Source: Ramlibacter monticola
Lineage (GTDB): Bacteria; Pseudomonadota; Gammaproteobacteria; Burkholderiales; Burkholderiaceae_C
NCBI RefSeq assembly: GCF_016722785.1
Contig: NZ_JAEQNE010000004.1
Coordinates: 186,001 to 250,000, forward strand
Direction: 5' to 3'
DNA length: 64,000 nucleotides
Shown here piece after piece: positions 25,407 through 33,865 of this stretch. The position numbers were made by a program, and so were the translations under genes. The notes below the pieces were generated by a model that was not told the DNA's origin, did not search any database, and saw only the letters and a program-made list of their open reading frames with translations. How positions within the stretch are numbered: position 1 is the first letter of the stretch; every line of letters starts with the position of its first letter.

Positions 25407-27413
25407 TCAGGGCAGGTCGCGGTTCGGCTCGGGCTGGGAGGCCTCGCGCGGGCCGATGGTGCCCAGCCGCGCCTTCAGCGATTGCGGCTGGCCCGTGAGC
25501 AGGGCCGCATAGAAGGTCGCATTGGAAACCACCTTCTTCACGTAGTCGCGGGTTTCCTGGAAGGGCACCGTCTCGGCCCAGGCCGCGCCTTCCACCGGCG
25601 TGCCGTTGCGCCAGTTGCGCGGGCGGCTCGGGCCGGCGTTGTACGCCGCGGCCGCCAGCGGCATGGAGCCGCCGAAGTCGTCCAGCACCAGCTTCAGGTA
25701 GCCCGTGCCGATCGCGATGTTGGTGTCGCGGTCGTGCAGCTGGTCGGTGTTGAAGTCGCGCATGCCGAGCTTCTTGGCCGTCCAGCGGGCGGTGGCCGGC
25801 ATCACCTGCATCAGGCCCGAGGCGCCGACGCCGGAGCGCGCGTTCATGACGAAGCGGCTCTCCTGGCGCATCAGCCCGTATACGTACGCGGGATCGAGGC
25901 CGATCTCGCCGCTGCGCTTCACCACCGCGTCGCGGAAGGGCATGGGGTAGCGCTGCTCGGAGTCGAACTCGCCCTTGGTGCGCTCGCTGGTGTTGATGCA
26001 GCGGTCCCATACCTCGCGTTCGCAGGCGTACTGCGCGGCGGCCAGCAGTTCGCGGTCGCCCAGGCCGCCGGCCTTGTGCATGTTGGTCGTGTAGTTCCAT
26101 TCGCGCGTGCCTTCGGAGCGCAGGCCGATGGCGATCGCGTACAGCGCCCGGTTGAGGCCGGGGTCCTGGCGGGCCGCCTTGGTTTCCTCCTCGGTCAGGG
26201 GCGCCGGCCGCGCCGGGATGGTGACCTTCTGGCCCAGTTCCTCCAACGCGAGCTGCTCGTAGAAGCCCTTGGGCGAGGCGATGCCCTGCAGCAGCTTCTG
26301 CGCCTCCGCACGCTGGTGTTCCCCGCGCCCCGTGGCGAGCAGGCCGCGGGCACGCCAGTACGTCCAGGTGACCTCCGCCTGGGCCTGCTCGGACATGGCG
26401 TCGATCGCCTCCAATGCGCTCTTCCAGTTGATGCCCTTGGGCGCGCGGAGGGCCGCGCGGACCTTCCACTGCAGCAGTTCGTCGGAGAGGTTCCTGTCCC
26501 GCCCCACGCGCAGGAAGTACGCATCGGCATTGGGATCCAGGCGCAGGGCCGCCTGGTGGCCGATCACGCCCCAGAGCCAGTCGCGCTCCTCCGGGCTCAT
26601 CTGCGGGGCCCACTTGTTCTCGAGCATGCCGGCGGCGTGGTCGACGTCGCTGGTGGCGAGCTTGATCAGCGCCAGGCCGACCAGCTCGCGCCGGGCGCGG
26701 GAGACGGCGGTCACCTTGCTCAGGAGGAACTTGGACGGGGCGGCGTTCAGCTCGGCCATCAGCTTGAGGGCCTCGGGAGTGGAGGCGATCTCCACCGCCG
26801 ACGTGGCCGCGCGGGTGCGGCCCGTTTCCATCGCCTGGCGCGCCTTGCGCCAGGCGTCGGCCTTGGTGATCTTGTGGCCGCCGTGGCCCGTCTCGACCAG
26901 GTGGGCGGCGGCGGTGGTGCAGCCGTCGTCCGCCTCGCGCTGGCCCAGCCAGAGCTTGCGCACCTCCTCGGCCACGGCCGGGGAGGTGTTGGCGCCGTCG
27001 CGCAGGGCCTCGGTGAGGAGGGCGTAGCATCGGACCTCGCGGTCGTCGCGCATGCGGTACTTGGGGAATTCCTGGGCGAACAGGTCCCACTGGCGGCGCT
27101 GGCCCAGCAGCTGGAGCCAGTCGTTGCGCAGCCGGTCTTCCTGGTAGGTGCCGGCGATCCGGGCGAGCGCCTGCTGGATTTCGGCCGGGGAGGCGGTTTC
27201 GAGGCGGTTGCGCAGCTCCCAGTACACGGCCCAGGGCTCCAGGGCGTGGCCCTGGGCCTGGGGCAGCAGCTGGGCCAGCTTGGCCTTGTTTCCCTGGCGG
27301 AAGGCCTGCTGCATGTCCAGCAGGACCTCGTCACGCACCTGGTTGGGCGACTGCGCCTGGGCGCCGCCGACGAGGACGATGGCGAGTGATGCCAGAATCG
27401 TTCTCAAGTTCAT
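25407..27413 (-). CDS. slt: Soluble lytic murein transglycosylase
   Basis: A 668-residue periplasmic enzyme that cleaves peptidoglycan glycan strands to 1,6-anhydromuropeptides. It has a signal peptide (about 1-20, ending AQAQ), a long alpha-superhelical U-domain, a linker domain and a C-terminal SLT catalytic domain with the acid Glu in GLMRQESRF, then GASGLMQVMPATAR and AAYNAGPSRPRNW. ATG 27413 (MNLRTILAS) is chosen because it starts the signal peptide; the frame is open further upstream. It is divergent from fau with only 10 bases between starts. Confidence 0.94.
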   Translation of the reverse strand: MNLRTILASLAIVLVGGAQAQSPNQVRDEVLLDMQQAFRQGNKAKLAQLLPQAQGHALEPWAVYWELRNRLETASPAEIQQALARIAGTYQEDRLRNDWLQLLGQRRQWDLFAQEFPKYRMRDDREVRCYALLTEALRDGANTSPAVAEEVRKLWLGQREADDGCTTAAAHLVETGHGGHKITKADAWRKARQAMETGRTRAATSAVEIASTPEALKLMAELNAAPSKFLLSKVTAVSRARRELVGLALIKLATSDVDHAAGMLENKWAPQMSPEERDWLWGVIGHQAALRLDPNADAYFLRVGRDRNLSDELLQWKVRAALRAPKGINWKSALEAIDAMSEQAQAEVTWTYWRARGLLATGRGEHQRAEAQKLLQGIASPKGFYEQLALEELGQKVTIPARPAPLTEEETKAARQDPGLNRALYAIAIGLRSEGTREWNYTTNMHKAGGLGDRELLAAAQYACEREVWDRCINTSERTKGEFDSEQRYPMPFRDAVVKRSGEIGLDPAYVYGLMRQESRFVMNARSGVGASGLMQVMPATARWTAKKLGMRDFNTDQLHDRDTNIAIGTGYLKLVLDDFGGSMPLAAAAYNAGPSRPRNWRNGTPVEGAAWAETVPFQETRDYVKKVVSNATFYAALLTGQPQSLKARLGTIGPREASQPEPNRDLP

Positions 27414-27423
27414 CGGGAAAATT

Positions 27424-28026
27424 ATGGACAGGTCAGAGGAAAAAAGGGCGCTGCGCGGACAACTGATCGAGCAACGCCTCAACATGCCGGATCGCCTACA
27501 CCGCGCGGAACTTCTTCAGCGGGTGATGCGCATCTGGCTGGTTGGCCGGCCGGACACCGTCATCGGCGCCTACTGGCCGATCAAGGGCGAGTTCGACCCC
27601 CTGCCGGCCCTGCACCGGTGGAAGGAGGACGGCGAGCTGCTGGAGGAACCGCAGATGCGCCGGATCGGGCTTCCCGTGATGGACAAAGAGCATCGGACCC
27701 TGAAGTTCCACGCCTGGTTCCCGGGCTGCCCGATGGAAGAAGACGCGTTCGGCATTCCGAAACCCAAGGACACGGAAGTCATCACGCCGACATTGCTATT
27801 CGTCCCCTGCGTGGGCTACGGGGTGGGCGGCTACCGGCTGGGCTACGGGGGCGGCTTCTACGACCGGACGCTCGCCCAGCTGCAACCCCGCCCCTTCACC
27901 GTGGGCCTGGGCTTCGCCGCCGGCTTCCTGCCCGACCTGGAGCCGGAGCCGCACGACGTGGCGCTGGATGCCATCCTCAACGAGCTGGGGGTGGTGTGGC
28001 CGATTTCGCTGGGCGACGACGATTGA
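27424..28026 (+). CDS. fau: 5-formyltetrahydrofolate cyclo-ligase
   Basis: A 200-residue enzyme that uses ATP to convert 5-formyl-THF to 5,10-methenyl-THF. The typical features are an N-terminal basic EKRALRGQL segment that contacts ATP, GAYWPIKGEFD, PCVGYGVGGYRLGYGGGFYDR (folate and Mg-ATP site) and an acidic C-terminus. Its start is 10 bases from the divergent slt start. I looked for a 6S RNA next to it, as in enterobacteria, but the upstream side is entirely slt coding sequence. A large palindromic element follows its stop. Confidence 0.93.
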   Translation: MDRSEEKRALRGQLIEQRLNMPDRLHRAELLQRVMRIWLVGRPDTVIGAYWPIKGEFDPLPALHRWKEDGELLEEPQMRRIGLPVMDKEHRTLKFHAWFPGCPMEEDAFGIPKPKDTEVITPTLLFVPCVGYGVGGYRLGYGGGFYDRTLAQLQPRPFTVGLGFAAGFLPDLEPEPHDVALDAILNELGVVWPISLGDDD

Positions 28027-28031
28027 GGGGC

Positions 28032-28166
28032 GGTGCTGCAGCAAGCAGATTCAACGCAAAAGCCGCGAAAGGAACGCGAAAGCCGCAAAGGAATTCCTTG
28101 AATCCTTTGGCGGCTTTGGCTGTTTCCCCTTTGCGGCTTTTGCGTTAAATCTGCTGCTACAGCACC
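28032..28166. repeat. Palindromic element with internal GCAAAAGCCGC-type repeats
   Basis: Arms of about 35 bases (28032-28066 and 28133-28166) are near-perfect reverse complements, and the loop contains a second imperfect copy of the arm core (AACGCGAAAGCCGCAAAGG at 28073-28091) and its complement. It is visibly richer in A/T than the surroundings. It separates fau from the convergent LysR gene and could end both transcripts. Translated, it gives the NAKAAK-type peptides seen where this widespread class of intergenic repeat is misread as protein. Confidence 0.75.
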
Positions 28167-28175
28167 CCCCTTCGC

Positions 28176-29159
28176 TCAGTCCAGCTGGTCGATCGTGTCC
28201 GGATCCGGCACCTCGCCGATGGTCTGGCGGGTGGTCTTGCTCTGGGCCATCAGCCAGGCGCAGAAGGCCTTGATTTCCGGGCGGTTGGCGCTGCGCGGGC
28301 CCACGATCAGCCAATAGGCCATGGGCGAATCCATGCGCATTTTCGGCAGCGGCTCCACCAGGTCGCCGTTGGCCAGGCTTTCCGCCACCAGCGGCAGGCG
28401 CGCCAGCACCACGCCCTGGCCCGTGAGGGCTGCCTGCACCATCTGGTACGCGTAGTTGAAGTAGAGCCAGCGCTGGGGCTGCAGCTTCTGCAGGCCGTGC
28501 TCGTCGAACCAGCGCCGCCACGTCAGCCACTCCAGGTGGGTGTGGTGCGCATCGCCGGCCTCGATCAGGGCGAACTGCGCCACGTCGGCCGGCTTCTGCA
28601 GGGCGGGGCCGCTTTTCAGCAGCCAGGGGCTCACCACCGGCGTGAGCTGCTCACCGAACAGGCGGATCGCCTCCGGCGGCATGGACGTCTTGGGGCCGTA
28701 GCGCAGGGCCAGGTCGACGTCGGCCAGCTCCAGGTCCACCTTGGTGTCGCTGGCGTCGATGCGGATGTCGATGCCGGGGTGCTCCCTCTGGAACTGCTCC
28801 AGCCGCGGGATCAGCCACATCGAGGCGAAGGAGGCGAAGGTGGTCATCGACACCGAGCGGCGGCCCGCGCTCTGCCGGATCTGCCGCACGGCGCCGTCGA
28901 TGCGCGGCAGCGACTGCGACACCGCCATCAGCAGCTGCGCGCCGGCACTGGTGAGCTCGACCGCCCGGGTGTGGCGCAGGAACAGGCTTACGCCCACCTC
29001 CTCTTCCAGCGCCTGGATCTGGCGGCTGACGGCCGACTGGGTGAGCGCCATCTCCTCGGCGGCGGCGCGGAAATTCAGGTGGCGAGCCACGGCCTCGAAG
29101 GCGCGGAGGTGGCCGGCGGAGATCGGGCGGGAGCGCAGGTGGGTCTGCGAATGCTGCAT
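28176..29159 (-). CDS. LysR family regulator, GcvA-like
   Basis: A 327-residue LysR regulator. The DNA-binding domain has LRAFEAVARHLNFRAAA and LTQSAVSRQIQALEEEVG, the pattern of the GcvA/AmpR-like subgroup. The effector domain includes GIDIRIDASD and VDLALRYG. ATG 29159 is chosen; another in-frame ATG 54 bases upstream would add 18 non-conserved residues. It is divergent from the DUF2917 gene 135 bases away, an arrangement common in Burkholderiales, so it may control that gene. The signal is unknown. Confidence 0.9.
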   Translation of the reverse strand: MQHSQTHLRSRPISAGHLRAFEAVARHLNFRAAAEEMALTQSAVSRQIQALEEEVGVSLFLRHTRAVELTSAGAQLLMAVSQSLPRIDGAVRQIRQSAGRRSVSMTTFASFASMWLIPRLEQFQREHPGIDIRIDASDTKVDLELADVDLALRYGPKTSMPPEAIRLFGEQLTPVVSPWLLKSGPALQKPADVAQFALIEAGDAHHTHLEWLTWRRWFDEHGLQKLQPQRWLYFNYAYQMVQAALTGQGVVLARLPLVAESLANGDLVEPLPKMRMDSPMAYWLIVGPRSANRPEIKAFCAWLMAQSKTTRQTIGEVPDPDTIDQLD

Positions 29160-29294
29160 GGCGCGGACGGGGATTGATGCTGGAAGCGAATCAAAAGCGT
29201 AGCGGGATTTCATTGGACCGCCAAGCGTGCGTGCAAGATCATTCAATTCCGAAATTCGATCGCCGCCCGCAGGCGGCCTGAACCGGAGCCGACC

Positions 29295-29783
29295 ATGACC
29301 GACCGCAACGAGACCACGCTGTCCGCCTCCCCCGCGACCCCGCTGCCGGGCACCTGGAAACTGGTGCGCGGTCGCGCCGTCACCTTGCGGCCGAGCAGCG
29401 ACGGCATCCTTCGGGTCGCCCACGGCCGCCTCTGGGCCACGAAGGATGGCCCGCACGGCGGCACGCCGTCCGAGGCGGGCGACCACATGCTGGAGGCCGG
29501 CCGCTCGATGTTCGTGCGCGCCGGCGAACGCGTGGTGATCGAGTCCTGGCTGCCCGCGGGCGCCTCCTACTTCGCCTGGGACCCGCTTTTGCAGGCGGCG
29601 ACGGCGCCGAGGCGGCGCCTCAACTTGTCGGCCGTGCGGCAGCCGCTGGCCGACTTGCGCCTCGCCACGATGCTGCTGCTGCGCGCGCTCGGCGCCCTCG
29701 GCACGGGAATGGTGCAGGTTGGATGCCAGGCCCTGGGCCGCTGCAAGCCGCAGCCGGTGACCGGGCGGCGCGCGCACGTCTGA
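29295..29783 (+). CDS. DUF2917 domain protein
   Basis: A 162-residue protein with a DUF2917 cupin-like core at about residues 18-88: GTWKLVRGRAVTLRPS, ILRVAHGRLWAT, GDHMLEAGRSMFVRAGERVVIES. The C-terminal part is basic with one hydrophobic stretch (about 120-145). No signal peptide is evident and no function is known. It is divergent from the GcvA-like LysR gene and is its probable target. Gluconokinase follows 40 bases after the stop. Confidence 0.82.
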   Translation: MTDRNETTLSASPATPLPGTWKLVRGRAVTLRPSSDGILRVAHGRLWATKDGPHGGTPSEAGDHMLEAGRSMFVRAGERVVIESWLPAGASYFAWDPLLQAATAPRRRLNLSAVRQPLADLRLATMLLLRALGALGTGMVQVGCQALGRCKPQPVTGRRAHV

Positions 29784-29823
29784 AGTTCACCGCAACCGGG
29801 CGGCGATGTCTATCATCGCCGCC

Positions 29824-30369
29824 ATGCCCGACGCGCTGTCGCCCGCCGCCGCACCGCCCCTGCACCTCGTCGTGATGGGGGTTGCCGGCTGCGGCAAGTC
29901 GGTGGTGGGCGAGCAACTGTCCGAGTCGCTCGCGCTGCCCTTCCTCGACGCCGACAACTTCCATCCGCAGGGCAGCGTGGAGAAGATCGAGCGCGACCAG
30001 CCGCTCGACGCAACCGACCACGCCGAGTGGCTCCAGCGCTGCGTCCAGGAGCTCGGCGCGCAGCCGCTCGGCGCCATCCTGAGCTGTCCGGCCCTGCGCC
30101 GCGCCGACCGCGAGGCCCTGCGCGCCGTGGTGCCGCGCTTGCGCTTCCTCTACCTCGCGCTGACGCCGCACCAGGCGATGGAGCGCGCCGCCGCGCGCAC
30201 CGACCAGTTCTATCCGCCCAGCCTGGTCGGCGCGGATTTCGACGCCCTGGAGGACCCGGCGCGCGAGCCGGACGTGCTGGCGGCCGACGGCCTGCAGCAC
30301 GTCGACCGCATCGTCGAGGCGGCGCTGCGCTGGCTGGAGTCCCGTGCCCTCGCCTACACCCGTGCGTGA
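29824..30369 (+). CDS. gntK: Gluconokinase
   Basis: A 181-residue shikimate kinase-fold gluconokinase that phosphorylates D-gluconate to 6-phosphogluconate. It has the P-loop GVAGCGKSVVG, DADNFHPQGSVEKI (substrate binding) with the Asp pair, LSCPALRRADREALR and the LID-region RTDQFYPPSLV. The ATG at 29824 (MPDALSP) is preferred; an in-frame ATG at 29806 would add six residues. No edd/eda or gluconate transporter genes are adjacent. Confidence 0.92.
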   Translation: MPDALSPAAAPPLHLVVMGVAGCGKSVVGEQLSESLALPFLDADNFHPQGSVEKIERDQPLDATDHAEWLQRCVQELGAQPLGAILSCPALRRADREALRAVVPRLRFLYLALTPHQAMERAAARTDQFYPPSLVGADFDALEDPAREPDVLAADGLQHVDRIVEAALRWLESRALAYTRA

Positions 30370-30396
30370 AGCACCACCCCACAGGAAGTCGTCGAC

Positions 30397-31386
30397 ATGA
30401 CCAAGGCATTCGCGAGCCAGGCCGACCTGGCCGACCGGAAGATCACCTTCGAGCAGCTGTCGCCGCACTGCTGGGCCTACACGGCCGAAGGAGACCCGAA
30501 TTCCGGCGTGATCGTCGGCGAGCGCTTCGTGATGGTCAGCGACGCCACCGCCACGCCGGCCATGGCGCGCGACCTGATCGCCCGCATCCGCACCGTGAGC
30601 GACAAGCCGATCAAGTACGTCCTGCTGACGCACTACCACGCGGTGCGCGTGCTGGGCGCGAGCGCCTATTTCGCCGAGGGCGCGAGCGAGATCGTCGCCA
30701 GCCAGGGGACGTACGAGCTGATCGGGGAGCGCGGCAAGGAGGACATGCAGTCCGAGATGGAGCGCTTCCCCCGCCTGTTCCGCAACGCCGAGACGGTGCC
30801 CGGCCTGACCTGGCCGACCCTGGTGATCGGCGGCGGCGACCCCACGCGCGGCGAGAAGCCCGGCAGGCTGACGGTGGACCTGGGCGGCGTGAAGGTGCAG
30901 GTCTGGTCGCCGGGCTGGGGCCATACGCGCGGCGACACCATCGCCTGGGTGGAAGAAGAGAAGGTGCTGTTCTCCGGCGACCTGGTCGAATACAACGCCG
31001 GGGTCTACACCGGCGACGCGCACCTGGAGGAGTGGCCGGCCACGCTGGAGGCGCTGCGCGCGCTCGGCGCGCAGGCGCTGGTGCCCGGGCGCGGCGAGGC
31101 GATGCAGGGGGCGGCGGCGGTCAACCAGGCGCTCGACTACACGAAGCGCTGGGTGGAGACCCTGTTCCGTTGCGGGAAGGAAGCGGCCGCGTCCAACATG
31201 GACCTGAAGGCCGCGATGGCGCACACGCGCAAGGCGATGGACCCGGTGTTCGGCAACGTGTTCATCTACGAACACTGCCTGCCCTTCGACGTCAGCCGGG
31301 CCTATGACGAGGCGCGCGGAGTGAAGAATCCCCGCATCTGGACGGCGGAGCGCGACAAGGAGATGTGGGCTGCGCTGCAGGAGTGA
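30397..31386 (+). CDS. MBL-fold hydrolase-like protein with altered metal motif
   Basis: A 329-residue metallo-beta-lactamase-fold protein. The usual HxHxDH motif is replaced by HYHAVR (in LLTHYHAVRVLGAS), so two of the four first-motif ligands are absent. Later elements remain: GWGHTRGDTIAWV with a candidate His ligand and FSGDLVEY with the bridging Asp. This could mean a one-metal site, altered chemistry or loss of activity. The rest of the fold and the long C-terminal helix region look intact and uninterrupted, so it is not an obvious pseudogene. The GTG- and ATG-free N-terminus supports the chosen ATG. A perfect palindrome follows its stop. Confidence 0.82.
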   Translation: MTKAFASQADLADRKITFEQLSPHCWAYTAEGDPNSGVIVGERFVMVSDATATPAMARDLIARIRTVSDKPIKYVLLTHYHAVRVLGASAYFAEGASEIVASQGTYELIGERGKEDMQSEMERFPRLFRNAETVPGLTWPTLVIGGGDPTRGEKPGRLTVDLGGVKVQVWSPGWGHTRGDTIAWVEEEKVLFSGDLVEYNAGVYTGDAHLEEWPATLEALRALGAQALVPGRGEAMQGAAAVNQALDYTKRWVETLFRCGKEAAASNMDLKAAMAHTRKAMDPVFGNVFIYEHCLPFDVSRAYDEARGVKNPRIWTAERDKEMWAALQE

Positions 31387-31389
31387 GCC

Positions 31390-31411
31390 CGTGTAGTCCC
31401 CCGACTACACG
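31390..31411. promoter_or_regulatory. Perfect 9-bp palindrome, operator or terminator
   Basis: CGTGTAGTC-CCCC-GACTACACG is a perfect 9-bp inverted repeat, 3 bases after the MBL-fold gene stop and 93 bases before the small hydrophilic protein gene. It lacks a T tract. The compact symmetric form would equally suit an operator for the downstream gene. Confidence 0.5.
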
Positions 31412-31504
31412 CCCCGGCCGCGGGCACCGACACTCCCCCTTGCGGTGCGTTCCTAAGCTGGACAGCCGGCGGCACCCAGCCGCGTCCATCGAGGAGCAGC
31501 ATCC

Positions 31505-31822
31505 ATGACGAAAGACCCGTCCGCCCCGCGCACCCTGCAGCAGCAGCCGCAACGCGAAAGCGACCCGCAGCAGCAGCGCGCCGGCGACACCGACTTCCAG
31601 TCCCACGGGAAGGCCCAGTCCGGCCAGGCCCAGGGCGGCCAGGTCGAGGGCGAGGGCAGCTACAGCGCGACCCGCGACTACCAGAAGAACATCAAGGAAT
31701 ACCTCGACAAGGGCGACGTGCAGGCCGACGCCGAGGCGGCCAAGCCGCGTTCCGAATCGGAAGCGCGCGAACTGGAACAGGCCGAGCGGGAAGGCAAGTC
31801 CCACTCGAAGGGCGAGCGCTAA
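31505..31822 (+). CDS. Small hydrophilic protein of unknown function
   Basis: A 105-residue, highly charged and Gln-rich protein with no signal peptide or hydrophobic helix. The first 60 residues are low-complexity (QQQPQRESDPQQQ, GQAQGGQ). A more ordered segment, SATRDYQKNIKEYLDKGDVQADAEAAKP (quoted here in parts SATRDYQKNIKEYL and DVQADAEAAKP), recalls small stress-related Burkholderiales proteins. GAGGAGCAG in front of the ATG is a good ribosome binding site. Composition suggests an intrinsically disordered stress protein, which is inference only. Confidence 0.7.
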   Translation: MTKDPSAPRTLQQQPQRESDPQQQRAGDTDFQSHGKAQSGQAQGGQVEGEGSYSATRDYQKNIKEYLDKGDVQADAEAAKPRSESEARELEQAEREGKSHSKGER

Positions 31823-32968
31823 TCAGCGCGCGGCGGCTGCGCGCCGGGCGGCGGTGAGCGCCGCCAGGGCGAACAGCGCCAGCAGGACGGCGAGGCCCGG
31901 CGCGCCGCCGCCCTCCAGGGCCGAGCCGCTGGCCACCGGCCCCAGCGTTCCTCCCCACGTGTAGCCCGTGATCATGGCGGCGGCGCCGCCCGCCGTCGCG
32001 CGGCCCGCGAACGCGTGCGCCACCTGCACCATGGCGAGCGTGTAGAGCGCGCCGCCCACGCCGCCCCAGACCAGCCCGCACACCCACAGGAGCCACGGCG
32101 CGCGGGCCGCGAAGCCCATCGCGATGCTCGCCGCCAGCAGGGCGAGGGCCGCGCCGGTGAAGACGCGCCGCAAGGCATAGCGGTCGGCGGCCCAGCCGGC
32201 AGGGTACTGGAACAGGAAGCTGCCGACGCCGATCGCGCCCGCCACGGTGGTGGCACTGCGCAGGCTCATGCCGGATGCCGAGGCATGCGCGGCGCCGACC
32301 GCGCCCAGCCCCGCCTCAAACACCCCGCCGCAGAAGGCGAGCAGCGCCAGCCACGGAACGGCGCGCAAGGCCTGCAGGGTGCCGGTGTGGGGCCGCGCGG
32401 CCGCATGGGGTTCGTGCGCCGGCGCGGTCACCGCCAGCAGCAGGCAGCCCGCCACCATTGCCACCGCAAGCCACAGGACCGCCGATGCCTGCAGCCGCAG
32501 CAGGCCCGGCAGGAAGGGCCCGAGCGCGAGCGCGGCGCCCAGGGCCGTCTGGTACAGGCCCATGACGCGGCCGCGCATCTCAGGCGGCGCTTCCTCGGCG
32601 AGCAGCGCCTCGGTCGTGTTCCACATGGCCGCCGCCCCTGTGCCGCAGACGACCGAGGACAGGGTCCACACCGCGATGCCGTCCGACAGCGTGTAGCCGG
32701 CGATGCCCGCGAGCTGCAGCAGGGCGCCCGCGCGGTAGGTCCGGACCGTGCCCCAACGCGCCAGCACGCGCGGGATCAGCGAGGTCAGCAGGCCGACCAT
32801 CAGGAAGGGCAGCATCGAGAAGGCGCCGATGAAGGCCGTGCCGCGGCCGGCCTGCTGCAGCAGCACCGCGAGGACGGGGCCCGTCATCGCGAAGGCGGTG
32901 ACGATCAGCGTGGTGGCCGCGCCGAGGCGCCAGACCAGCCCCAGCCGCGAGCGGGCGCCGCCCGTCAC
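31823..32968 (-). CDS. MFS transporter
   Basis: A 381-residue major facilitator with about 12 transmembrane helices. An MFS-like loop is visible as GRVMGLYQTALGAALALGP, and a second-half loop as YPAGWAADRYALRR. The GTG at 32966-32968 is chosen because it overlaps the lipoprotein stop as GTGA. The frame remains open far upstream across glmU, but that upstream part is antisense to glmU and not part of this gene. The substrate is unknown; drug or metabolite efflux is the default guess for such orphan MFS proteins. Confidence 0.85.
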   Translation of the reverse strand: MTGGARSRLGLVWRLGAATTLIVTAFAMTGPVLAVLLQQAGRGTAFIGAFSMLPFLMVGLLTSLIPRVLARWGTVRTYRAGALLQLAGIAGYTLSDGIAVWTLSSVVCGTGAAAMWNTTEALLAEEAPPEMRGRVMGLYQTALGAALALGPFLPGLLRLQASAVLWLAVAMVAGCLLLAVTAPAHEPHAAARPHTGTLQALRAVPWLALLAFCGGVFEAGLGAVGAAHASASGMSLRSATTVAGAIGVGSFLFQYPAGWAADRYALRRVFTGAALALLAASIAMGFAARAPWLLWVCGLVWGGVGGALYTLAMVQVAHAFAGRATAGGAAAMITGYTWGGTLGPVASGSALEGGGAPGLAVLLALFALAALTAARRAAAAR

Positions 32969-33846
32969 GGCTGCTGCGCGGAGAGCTCGCGCAGGTCGCG
33001 CTGCCAGCCGCGCAGGCGGTGCTCCGCCTGTTCGCGCTGGGCGGCGGTGGTGCCCTGGTGCACCGCGGCGAAGGTGGCGCAGCCTTCCTGCAGGAGCGCG
33101 TCCTGGTAGGCGCGGTAGGCCGGGTCGGCGGGCCGCTCCAGCGCCTCGAACCAGCCGCGCAGCAGGGCGCCTGCCTCGGCCGGGGCCAGCCCCGGCTGGC
33201 CGAGGCGCGCGAGGATCTGCAGCAGGTCCTGCTGCCGCCGCTGCCATTGCGCCAGCATCCGGTGCGGATCCCAGAGGGTGGCGGAGAGGCGCTGGCGCAG
33301 GATGCGGCGCTGCGGTTCGTCGAGGGTGCCGTAGACGGTCTGCATCCGGTCGAGCATCTGCTTGTAGCGCTTGTCGCGCTGTTCCTCGGGCGACACCTCG
33401 ATCCAGTCCCGGCGGAAGCTCTCGTTGTTGCTGCGGAACTTGCGCTGGATGTGGCGCAGCTGCCGCGGCGTGAGCTTCGCCGCCAGCGCCACCGCCGTGG
33501 GTTCCACGTGGCGCCCGACGGCCCCCAGGCGGTCCTGCACTTCCTTCAGCACCGAGCACGCCTGCTGCGGCGTGATCTCGCCGGGCGCCATCTGCTCCAT
33601 GCGCCCCAGCAGCTCCGCGACGCGCGGCAGCTCGTCCTGCCGGTGCCATGTGTAGAGCGAGGCGATCGCGTCGCGCACGGCGGGTTCCTGTTCGTCGCTG
33701 AAGTCGGCGTAGCCGTCGAGCCACCACCAGGCCAGGTGCGGCAGGTTCGCGTATCCCAGCTTCACCGCGCTGCAGGCGACCAGCGCCAGCGCCGCGGCGA
33801 GCGCGAGGATAATTCCGGCCAGACGGGTGGAAACGAGCCACTGCAT
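32965..33846 (-). CDS. DUF6279 family lipoprotein
   Basis: A 293-residue predicted lipoprotein: signal sequence with lipobox LVAC and the modified Cys near residue 25. Then a helical domain follows with LPHLAWWWLDGYADFSDEQ, diagnostic of the DUF6279 family, and many Arg/Gln-rich helices (RQLRHIQRKFRSNN). The function is unknown. It is translationally coupled to the MFS gene (GTGA overlap) and divergent from glmU with 19 bases between starts, so its promoter must overlap glmU's. Confidence 0.83.
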   Translation of the reverse strand: MQWLVSTRLAGIILALAAALALVACSAVKLGYANLPHLAWWWLDGYADFSDEQEPAVRDAIASLYTWHRQDELPRVAELLGRMEQMAPGEITPQQACSVLKEVQDRLGAVGRHVEPTAVALAAKLTPRQLRHIQRKFRSNNESFRRDWIEVSPEEQRDKRYKQMLDRMQTVYGTLDEPQRRILRQRLSATLWDPHRMLAQWQRRQQDLLQILARLGQPGLAPAEAGALLRGWFEALERPADPAYRAYQDALLQEGCATFAAVHQGTTAAQREQAEHRLRGWQRDLRELSAQQP

Positions 33847-33865
33847 GAACACGAAGGGTAGCGAA

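Noticed and set aside
27380..27430. 6S RNA beside fau
   Set aside because: The 10-base gap between slt and fau starts leaves no space, and no 6S-like hairpin was found within the neighbouring gap downstream.
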